From Bacteroidota bacterium (lineage in GTDB: Bacteria > Bacteroidota > Bacteroidia > Chitinophagales > UBA10324): a stretch of DNA of 5,429 bases. A program made the translations under genes and the position numbers. The stretch lies in NCBI GenBank assembly GCA_003455275.1, contig DMRR01000223.1:14844-20272 (forward strand). Reading direction: 5' to 3'. Positions 1 through 5,429 of the stretch are shown here, piece after piece. Position 1 is the first letter of the stretch. Every line of letters starts with the position of its first letter. A model generated the notes under the pieces. The model saw nothing but the letters and a program-made list of their open reading frames with translations, was not told the DNA's origin and made no database searches.

Positions 1-1
1 T

Positions 2-70
2 GCAATTTATACCTTAATTGCAAAAATAGATGAACAGGAAATTTGTTTAACTGATTCGGATTTTTCTTGA
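2..70 (+). CDS. possible C-terminal end of an upstream gene (partial)
   Basis: One + strand frame is open from the left edge to a TGA at 68-70 and gives 22 codons ending in LTDSDFS. The other two + frames stop within the first 35 bases. The peptide is mixed hydrophobic and acidic, as expected for a protein tail, but it is too short to assign to a family. If real, it would be a co-directional gene ending about 120 bases before etfB. The alternative is chance openness in A/T-rich intergenic DNA. Extending the sequence to the left would settle it. Confidence 0.3.
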   Translation, partial: AIYTLIAKIDEQEICLTDSDFS

Positions 71-191
71 CTAATATTTTTTTATAAAATCATTTATCCC
101 TTTTATGATCACTTTGACCTCAACTCTTTTCTTTTACTTTTACCGCCCGTCCGAAATGCATCGGAATAAAAGGCAAAACACTAACGAGATA
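71..191 (+). other. A/T-rich leader upstream of etfB
   Basis: This stretch has no gene of its own. It holds T-rich runs (76-83, 101-104) and a short inverted repeat, TCCGA (150-154) and TCGGA (161-165) around a 6-base loop, about 26 bases before the etfB start. The etfB reading frame stays open back to an ATG at 105, but those 29 extra codons do not resemble the start of any ETF beta subunit, so I treat them as untranslated. A promoter for the etf cluster should lie here. The best partial match to the Bacteroidota -7 element TAnnTTTG is TCACTTTG at 109-116, but no TTTG sits at the right distance upstream, so no promoter is called. Confidence 0.4.
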
Positions 192-932
192 ATGAAGTTT
201 TTAGTTTGTATCAGCAAGGCACCCGACACCACCACCAAGATTTCTTTCACTGACAACAGCACAAAGTTTAATAACGATAAGGTGCAGTTCATCATTAATC
301 CATATGATGAGTGGTATGCGCTCGTAAGAGCTATAGAGTTGAAAGAAAAGCTCGGCGGAACGGTAACTGTTCTTAATGTTGGTGCTGCAGATAATGAAGC
401 AATTATTCGTAAAGCCCTCGCAATAGGCGCCGATGATGCGGTTCGCATTGATGCTGAACCAGACGATGCACTTTTTGTTGCCAGTCAAATAGCACAGCAT
501 GTTAAATCGGAAACTTATGACATTGTTTTGTGCGGAAAAGAAACCATTGATTATAACGGCAGCGAAGTTGGCGGCATGATTGCCGGATTCCTCGACTGGA
601 CTTTTGTGTCACTCGCTACAAGCCTTGAATTAAATGGAAACACAGCAACGCTGAATCGTGAAATTGCCGGTGGTCATGAAGTGATAGAATTAACCACCCC
701 GTTTGTCCTCAGCGCTGCCAAAGGAATGGCAGAAGCTCGGATTCCGAATATGCGCGGCATAATGGCGGCGCGTACTAAACCTATTAAAGTAATAAGTCCT
801 GTTTCGGCTGAAAAATTTTCATCCATTGTTTCATATGAACTCCCGAAAGAAAAATCTGGAGTGAAACTCATCAGCCCTGAACATCCAGATGAGTTAGTGA
901 ATTTGTTGCAGAATGAAGCCAAAGTGATTTAA
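192..932 (+). CDS. etfB: electron transfer flavoprotein, beta subunit
   Basis: This is the small subunit of the soluble heterodimeric electron transfer flavoprotein. In the family it binds AMP (or a second FAD in bifurcating members), docks the dehydrogenase partner and helps carry electrons to ETF:quinone oxidoreductase. The 246-residue product is a normal length. The start at 192 gives the typical opening MKFLVCISKAPDTT; an in-frame ATG at 105 would add 29 residues with no family likeness. Visible blocks are NPYDEWYALVRAIELKEK (36-53), the RKALAIGADDAVRI strand-helix unit (73-86), the nucleotide-binding segment CGKETIDYNGSEVGG (114-128) followed by AGFLDW, and the C-terminal signature EARIPNMRGIMAARTKPIKV (181-200). 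It lies 32 bases before etfA on the same strand and is almost certainly co-transcribed with it. There is no Shine-Dalgarno sequence, as is usual in Bacteroidota. Whether this ETF is bifurcating cannot be decided by eye; the role in acyl-CoA oxidation is inferred from the family. Confidence 0.96.
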   Translation: MKFLVCISKAPDTTTKISFTDNSTKFNNDKVQFIINPYDEWYALVRAIELKEKLGGTVTVLNVGAADNEAIIRKALAIGADDAVRIDAEPDDALFVASQIAQHVKSETYDIVLCGKETIDYNGSEVGGMIAGFLDWTFVSLATSLELNGNTATLNREIAGGHEVIELTTPFVLSAAKGMAEARIPNMRGIMAARTKPIKVISPVSAEKFSSIVSYELPKEKSGVKLISPEHPDELVNLLQNEAKVI

Positions 933-964
933 TCATTCATTAAAAGTTCTATTTAGAAAAATAT

Positions 965-1936
965 ATGTCAGTATTAGTTTTTGTTGAGAGTACAAACGGC
1001 AGTTTTAAAAAATCAGCATTCGAAGCAGTGAGTTATGGGGCCAGAATAGCAGCTCAAATTGGAACCGAAGCTCATGCCGTTGCGCTTGAAAATATACCGG
1101 ATGATATGCTGAAATCATTAGGAGAATATGGAGCATCAAAAGTTTGCAGCATAAAAAATGATTCATTAAAAAATTTTGATGCAAATGTTTTTGCTTCTGT
1201 GATTAATGATATAGCCGCGAAACTTTCAGCAACAATAGTTATCTTCTCTATGTCTTATTCAGGAAAAGCCATTGCTCCTGTTCTTGCGGCTAAAATGAAT
1301 GCCGGTATGGTTCCGGGCGCAATTGATTTGCCAAAATGGGAAGGAAGCGAAATGAAGGTAAACAAAAATGTGTTCAGCGGAAAAGCAATTGCGACCTATG
1401 CCCTTCACTCTGAGAAAAAAATCATTTGCCTTACTCCAAACACAGTTGCTGCCGAAAAAACAGAAAACAAATCTTCTGTTGAATCTATAGATGTCACAGT
1501 ACCTGTTTCAAAAATTACTGTGAAAGAGGTGGTGAAAGCAGGAGGCAAAATCAGTTTGACAGACGCTGATATCGTAGTGAGCGCTGGTCGAGGTATGAAA
1601 GGGCCGGAAAACTGGGGGATGATTGAAGAGATGGCAAATATTCTAGGCGCTGCAACGGCATGTTCCCGGCCGGTAGCTGATATTCACTGGCGCCCTCATG
1701 AAGAGCATGTTGGTCAAACAGGATTAACGGTTCGCCCTAATCTCTATATCGCAATCGGAATCAGTGGTGCAATACAACATCTCGCAGGAGTGAATGGAAG
1801 CAAAGTGATTGTAGTGATTAATAAAGATCCTGAAGCACCATTTTTCAAAGCTGCTGATTATGGAATTGTTGGCGATGCATTTGAGGTTGTACCGAAGTTG
1901 AATGAAGCATTTAAAAAATTCAAATCAGCTGTTTAA
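965..1936 (+). CDS. etfA: electron transfer flavoprotein, alpha subunit
   Basis: This is the large ETF subunit, which holds the redox-active FAD and pairs with EtfB in the cytoplasm. The product has 323 residues, a normal length. The N-terminal alpha/beta domain (about 1-190) begins MSVLVFVESTNG and contains GKAIAPVLAAKMNAGMVPGA (100-119). The C-terminal FAD domain starts with VVSAGRGMKGPENW (204-217). It continues with CSRPVADIHW (233-242), HVGQTG (248-253), the family signature LYIAIGISGAIQHLAG (260-275), then INKDPEAPFFKAADYGIVGD (285-304). By comparison with human ETF, Arg235, Thr252 and His272 fall at the flavin-contacting Arg, Thr and His positions, so the FAD site looks intact. The start at 965 is the only sensible one and lies 32 bases after the etfB stop. 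The next gene begins 21 bases after its stop, which supports a three-gene operon. Confidence 0.97.
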   Translation: MSVLVFVESTNGSFKKSAFEAVSYGARIAAQIGTEAHAVALENIPDDMLKSLGEYGASKVCSIKNDSLKNFDANVFASVINDIAAKLSATIVIFSMSYSGKAIAPVLAAKMNAGMVPGAIDLPKWEGSEMKVNKNVFSGKAIATYALHSEKKIICLTPNTVAAEKTENKSSVESIDVTVPVSKITVKEVVKAGGKISLTDADIVVSAGRGMKGPENWGMIEEMANILGAATACSRPVADIHWRPHEEHVGQTGLTVRPNLYIAIGISGAIQHLAGVNGSKVIVVINKDPEAPFFKAADYGIVGDAFEVVPKLNEAFKKFKSAV

Positions 1937-1957
1937 TTACATTTACCATCGAACCAG

Positions 1958-2593
1958 ATGAAGAAAATTGAACTCGAAATAGTCGCGCTCTCTCATAGCA
2001 TCACACAATCACATTCTTATGCTGTGGTGCTTGGCGAAGTTGGCGGCATCAGAAGATTACCTATCGTGATTGGTGGCTTTGAAGCGCAGGCAATAGCTGT
2101 TGCGCTTGAGAAGATGAACCCCAGCCGCCCGCTTACACACGATTTAATGAAAACGCTTTGTCAGTCATTTGCTATCAACCTGAAAGAAATTGTAATTAAC
2201 AACCTGGTAGATGGAATTTTCTTTTCACAACTGGTTTGTCAGCGCGACAATGAAATTATTGAAATTGATTCCCGAACATCTGATGCAATAGCACTCGCTA
2301 TCCGATTCGATTGTTCCATTTTTACATATGATTTTATTCTGGACTCAGCAGGATTGGTGATTGAAGAACAAGACCAGGACAAACCGGCAGGATCTGCTTC
2401 TTCTTCGAAAGAAGAGAAGAAAAAAGCAGAACCAAAATCACCTGCGGTTTCTGCATCGCTCACTAATGCGGATTTATCGAAGCATTCTTTGAAAGAATTA
2501 AATGACATGCTTCAGAAGTTTATTGAGAAGGAAGACTACGAACGCGCCATAGCCGTGCGCGATGAAATTGGAAGAAGAAAGAAACAGTCGTAG
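1958..2593 (+). CDS. bifunctional nuclease family (DUF151) protein with C-terminal UVR motif
   Basis: The 211-residue protein has two parts. Residues 4-125 form a bifunctional nuclease (BFN, DUF151) domain with LPIVIGGFEAQAIAVAL (34-50), RPLTHDLMKTL (57-67), VDGIFFSQLV (84-93) and IEIDSRTSDAIALAIRF (101-117). A low-complexity charged linker rich in Ser, Lys, Glu and Ala (about 136-170) leads to a UvrB/UvrC-type UVR helical hairpin at 178-208, LNDMLQKFIEKEDYERAIAV then RDEI. The family name comes from a plant member reported to have RNase and DNase activity; the catalytic role of bacterial members is poorly established. UVR motifs mediate protein contacts, as between UvrB and UvrC, so a nucleic-acid or repair-related function is plausible but inferred. 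The gene lies 21 bases after etfA and is the last of the cluster, ending one base before a terminator hairpin. This neighbourhood with etfBA is, from memory, common in Bacteroidota. Confidence 0.9.
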   Translation: MKKIELEIVALSHSITQSHSYAVVLGEVGGIRRLPIVIGGFEAQAIAVALEKMNPSRPLTHDLMKTLCQSFAINLKEIVINNLVDGIFFSQLVCQRDNEIIEIDSRTSDAIALAIRFDCSIFTYDFILDSAGLVIEEQDQDKPAGSASSSKEEKKKAEPKSPAVSASLTNADLSKHSLKELNDMLQKFIEKEDYERAIAVRDEIGRRKKQS

Positions 2594-2619
2594 AAATTCT
2601 GATTCAGAATTTTTTTTTT
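2594..2619 (+). terminator. Rho-independent terminator of the etf cluster
   Basis: Directly after the TAG at 2591-2593 there is a perfect inverted repeat, AAATTCTG (2594-2601) and CAGAATTT (2605-2612), with a 3-base loop. Ten consecutive T follow at 2610-2619, overlapping the stem base. The stem is A/T-rich and only moderately stable, but its position and the T run fit an intrinsic terminator for + strand transcripts. On the - strand the same hairpin is followed by only three T, so it would serve the converging lipoprotein gene, whose stop is 15 bases away, poorly if at all. Confidence 0.75.
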
Positions 2620-2634
2620 GATGATCTGAACGGC

Positions 2635-3876
2635 TTATTTCACTTTTATCAAGCTGTTATTTTTGAATTCAAGTATGAAAACATTTTTGTTTTCAAGGAA
2701 TTCAGTTTCTGAAGTGTTACTGTTCATCGGTTGAATATTAAAATTCACTCCGGCTTCTTCGGTTTCATCATCAATATGTTCAAACCACTTGTTATTGTTT
2801 TCTTTCCAAAGGCTTCCTATAAATAAAAAAATCGAATAACCCTGATATGAAAATTCATCGGGACGAGAGTTGAATTTCGATTTGTATAAACTCCGAATCT
2901 GTTTGAATGGAGAAATTGTATCTACTGAATAATAAGAGCTGCTTATATGTGTGTGAATAGATTGAAGATAATCCAGTCTTAAAGTTTCCATGTCTTTCCA
3001 GGTTGGCATGCCAAATACATAAAATGTATAATCGGTTGACAAGCCATGCAATTGTTTTGTTAAAATACTTACGAACTCTTCATCGAAACTTGGAATGATA
3101 ATAATGTTTGGATTTATGGCAGAGATGAAATCATCAATATGAAAACAATTGCTGTCGCTCTTCTCGGTTAGTTCTATTGGTTTGGTTTTTAGTTTGTCTT
3201 TAAAGTAAGAGGCATATACACTTTCAGTTTCTCTTCGGTAAACCATGATTACCCTTGCAGATGAATATTTTGAATTAATAAATTCTGCAAGCGCCTCGCA
3301 GTGTGTTTTCAAACCGGCATTTGCAAGCACAAAGTTTTTATTTTTTCCAGCCAGGTTATATGAAGAAGATAACGGCGATATCAAAACCTGCTTTCGTTCA
3401 CCACAAATTTTTGAAGCGACGGTTAATTCAATGTTGCTGACAGGACCAATCACTACATCAGCATTTACTACATCGCTCAAGCTTAGAATATTTTTCAACC
3501 TGTCAGTATCGCGCCGGGTATCATAAACATTGACTTTCATTTTTATTCCTTCATGGTCAAGTGAATCAAGCGCTAACTGAACACCGCGGAAGTATTGAGT
3601 TGCCATTATTGATTTTTCTGAAACAGAAGTAATGCTAATACCGAGCGAATCATATTCAATTTCATTAGTATAAAACGGCAGCAATAGTGCTACTCTCATT
3701 TCTTTGCGATCATTCAAAGGAGATTGAATAATATTTTCGACTGGATTGTCATGTTTCACGGAATCAAGAGCCGAAACAGAAACTTCATTCGGAACAGTGT
3801 GTGTAGTATTGGATGAAACACTGCATCCGATTATTCCGTTTACCAATAAAAATTTTATGTGCAGTGCCTTCAACAT
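2635..3876 (-). CDS. lipoprotein with type 1 periplasmic-binding (amino-acid receptor-like) fold
   Basis: The 413-residue product begins with a short lipoprotein signal: Lys3 and Lys8, hydrophobic FLLVNGIIG, and lipobox I-I-G-C with Cys18 as the predicted acylation site. No acidic residues follow the Cys, so the Bacteroidota surface-export signal is not evident and a periplasm-facing anchor is more likely. After a polar linker (19-58) comes a fold like the receptor family of branched-chain amino-acid binding proteins. Its blocks are RVALLLPFY (61-69), YFRGVQLALDSL (95-106), NADVVIGPVSNIELTVAS (138-155), QVLISPLSSSYN (163-174), IIIIPSFDEEFVSILTKQL (258-276), FYVFGMPTW (285-293) and RPDEFSYQGYSIFLFIG (338-354). 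Larger Bacteroidota relatives carry N-terminal LysM repeats; I see none here. It lies 53 bases downstream of guaA on the same strand, probably co-transcribed. No permease or ATPase gene is nearby, so transport is not supported. The ligand is unknown. Confidence 0.8.
   Translation of the reverse strand: MLKALHIKFLLVNGIIGCSVSSNTTHTVPNEVSVSALDSVKHDNPVENIIQSPLNDRKEMRVALLLPFYTNEIEYDSLGISITSVSEKSIMATQYFRGVQLALDSLDHEGIKMKVNVYDTRRDTDRLKNILSLSDVVNADVVIGPVSNIELTVASKICGERKQVLISPLSSSYNLAGKNKNFVLANAGLKTHCEALAEFINSKYSSARVIMVYRRETESVYASYFKDKLKTKPIELTEKSDSNCFHIDDFISAINPNIIIIPSFDEEFVSILTKQLHGLSTDYTFYVFGMPTWKDMETLRLDYLQSIHTHISSSYYSVDTISPFKQIRSLYKSKFNSRPDEFSYQGYSIFLFIGSLWKENNNKWFEHIDDETEEAGVNFNIQPMNSNTSETEFLENKNVFILEFKNNSLIKVK
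3856..3876 (-). other. short lipoprotein N-terminus fixing the start at 3876
   Basis: The ATG at 3876-3874 is chosen because it places a basic residue and a hydrophobic stretch just before the lipobox Cys. Upstream ATGs at about 3891-3886 are in another frame and stop within six codons. The bases before the start (TATAAAAA on the coding strand) are A/T-rich and contain no Shine-Dalgarno sequence. Confidence 0.5.
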
Positions 3877-3929
3877 TTTTTATACATCATTATATCAATA
3901 CAAATTCTACAGTATTCATGATCAATTTT

Positions 3930-5429
3930 TTATTCCCATTCAATTGTTGCCGGCGGTTTACTCGATACATCATAAACAACGCGATTTATACCTTTAACAT
4001 TATTGATGATCTCATTGCTCACTTTTGCCAGGAAACTATGAGGCAGGTGGCAGAAATCTGCTGTCATTCCATCAGTAGATTCAACAGCACGGAGGGCTAC
4101 TACATTTTCATAAGTCCGTTCGTCGCCCATGACGCCAACCGACTGAACCGGAAGCAGCATGACTCCGGCTTGCCAAACCTTATCATATAGATTTTCTTTT
4201 TTCAAAGCACTAATAAAAATTTCATCTGCATCCTGCAGAATGCGAACTTTCTCTGCTGTTATATCGCTGATAATTCTAATTGCCAGTCCAGGTCCTGGAA
4301 ACGGATGACGGCGCAAGATCTCTTCGGGAAGATTTAATTCTTTGCCCACGCGGCGAACTTCGTCTTTAAACAAAAGCCGCAATGGCTCCAGCACTTTCAT
4401 ATTCATTTTTTCGGGCAAGCCACCAACATTATGATGTGACTTTATAGTTACTGAAGGACCATGAACCGAAACTGATTCAATAACATCCGGATAAATTGTT
4501 CCCTGTGCAAGCCACTTAATTCCACGGAGAAGATGCGCTTCTTCATCAAACACTTCAATAAATAGCTTACCAATTATTTTTCTTTTCTTCTCAGGGTCTG
4601 AAACATTTTTCAGCTCATTCAAAAATCTTTCGCTCGCGTCCACACCTTTTACATTCAATCCCATTCCTTCATATGCTTTCAAAACATTTGCGAATTCGTT
4701 TTTGCGCAGCAGTCCATTATTTACAAAAACACAGTGCAGCTTATTTCCAATTGCACGATGAATTAACCCCGCAGCCACCGTGCTGTCCACTCCACCGCTG
4801 AGGGCCAAAATCACTTCATCATCACCTGCTTTCTTTTTTATTTCCTCTACAGTTGATTGAACAAAAGAAGCCGGGGTCCATGACTGGTGGCAGCCACAAA
4901 TGCGAACACAAAAATTATAGAGAATTTTTTTTCCTTCAATTGAATGTGTGACTTCCGGATGAAACTGGATGCCGTAAACCGGAAATGAATAAGCATCATC
5001 ATTGCTTCTGAAAGCTGCTACAGGAATAGATTCAGTGCGAGCAATCAATTCACTGTGTTCAGGAATTTTTGTAACAGTATCTGCATGGCTCATCCACACC
5101 TGGCTATCGTGTTCAACTGCCTGAAGTAAAATATCATCCTCAATTAACTGATGAAGATGAGCTCGTCCATACTCTCGCTTGTTACTTTTTTCTACCTTCC
5201 CACCGCTAAGGTGCGAGATCAACTGGGCCCCGTAACAAATGCCAAGTACAGGTTTTTTTCCCAACACTTCCTTAAGATTCAGTGAAGGAAAATTTTTATC
5301 GTGTACTGAACTTGGCGATCCGCCGAGAACAACTCCTTTCACACTATCATCGAGCTCAATCTGGTGGTGATACGGGTAGATTTCACAGTATATGTTCAGT
5401 TCGCGGATTCTACGAGCAATAAGCTGGGT
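3930..5429 (-). CDS. guaA: GMP synthase (glutamine-hydrolysing), 5' end cut by the window
   Basis: GuaA converts XMP, ATP and glutamine to GMP in the last step of guanine nucleotide synthesis. The frame is open to the right edge: 499 residues are present, starting [17 protein letters not shown], so only about ten residues and the true start are missing. A GTG at 5342 lies inside the gene and is not the start. Numbering from the first visible residue, the class I glutamine amidotransferase domain has nucleophile Cys65 in GICYGAQ and His157/Glu159 in QFHPE. The ATP-pyrophosphatase domain has the P-loop SGGVDS (211-216). The C-terminal dimerisation and XMP-binding domain contains [14 protein letters not shown] (373-386), [17 protein letters not shown] (425-441) and the classic ending PPATIEWE. 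All key residues are present and there is no frameshift. The long [17 protein letters not shown] block matches Bacteroidota GuaA as I recall it. The lipoprotein gene follows 53 bases downstream. Confidence 0.98.
   Translation of the reverse strand, partial: TQLIARRIRELNIYCEIYPYHHQIELDDSVKGVVLGGSPSSVHDKNFPSLNLKEVLGKKPVLGICYGAQLISHLSGGKVEKSNKREYGRAHLHQLIEDDILLQAVEHDSQVWMSHADTVTKIPEHSELIARTESIPVAAFRSNDDAYSFPVYGIQFHPEVTHSIEGKKILYNFCVRICGCHQSWTPASFVQSTVEEIKKKAGDDEVILALSGGVDSTVAAGLIHRAIGNKLHCVFVNNGLLRKNEFANVLKAYEGMGLNVKGVDASERFLNELKNVSDPEKKRKIIGKLFIEVFDEEAHLLRGIKWLAQGTIYPDVIESVSVHGPSVTIKSHHNVGGLPEKMNMKVLEPLRLLFKDEVRRVGKELNLPEEILRRHPFPGPGLAIRIISDITAEKVRILQDADEIFISALKKENLYDKVWQAGVMLLPVQSVGVMGDERTYENVVALRAVESTDGMTADFCHLPHSFLAKVSNEIINNVKGINRVVYDVSSKPPATIEWE

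Noticed and set aside
67..88. TTGACT (67-72) and TATAAA (83-88) as a sigma70-type promoter for etfB
   Set aside because: The spacer is only 10 bases, far short of the usual 16-18, and Bacteroidota primary promoters use a different consensus.
140..500. Open frames on the - strand opposite the 5' part of etfB
   Set aside because: They lie antisense to a confidently identified gene, have no recognisable domain and overlap each other in different frames.
3245..3526. Open + strand frame opposite the lipoprotein gene
   Set aside because: It lies fully antisense to a protein with a clear lipobox and binding-protein blocks; its own product shows no family features.
3889..3894. TATAAT on the - strand just upstream of the lipoprotein gene
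   Set aside because: It lies only 12 bases before the start codon with no matching -35 or Bacteroidota -33 element, in A/T-rich DNA where such a match is expected by chance. Co-transcription from guaA explains the gene.
3746..4190. Overlapping + strand frames across the guaA-lipoprotein junction
   Set aside because: Both are antisense to the ends of two real genes and the 53-base gap between them. Their products are biased in composition and resemble nothing known.
5340..5342. GTG as the guaA start codon
   Set aside because: The frame continues upstream to the edge with strongly GuaA-like sequence ([17 protein letters not shown]), so this codon is an internal valine.

Overview
The window looks like ordinary chromosomal housekeeping DNA from a member of the Bacteroidota. 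The evidence is the gene order etfB-etfA-(bifunctional nuclease with a UVR tail), the Bacteroidota-style GuaA C-terminal region, a lipoprotein with a receptor-type periplasmic-binding fold beside guaA, A/T-rich leaders without Shine-Dalgarno sequences, and moderate-to-low GC. The genus cannot be fixed from sequence alone.

Layout: bases 1-70 may carry the last 22 codons of an upstream + strand gene. Bases 71-191 are an A/T-rich leader without a convincing promoter. A + strand cluster follows: etfB (192-932), etfA (965-1936) and a bifunctional nuclease family gene (1958-2593), with gaps of 32 and 21 bases, so probably one transcript. It ends at a hairpin followed by ten T (2594-2619). Two genes on the - strand converge on this point: guaA (from beyond the right edge to 3930), then a lipoprotein gene (3876-2635) 53 bases downstream of it.

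How the genes work together: EtfB and EtfA form the electron transfer flavoprotein, which carries electrons from flavin dehydrogenases such as acyl-CoA dehydrogenases towards the respiratory chain. The third gene shares their transcript but has no obvious mechanistic link. GuaA makes GMP from XMP. The lipoprotein beside it resembles amino-acid-binding receptors but has no transporter genes here, so its role is open.

I found no mobile element, CRISPR array, RNA gene or clear sign of horizontal transfer, and no evidence of a new multi-gene system. The points worth a second look are the lipoprotein next to guaA, which appears to lack a LysM domain, the nuclease-UVR fusion joined to the ETF operon, and the divergent partner-recognition region of EtfB.
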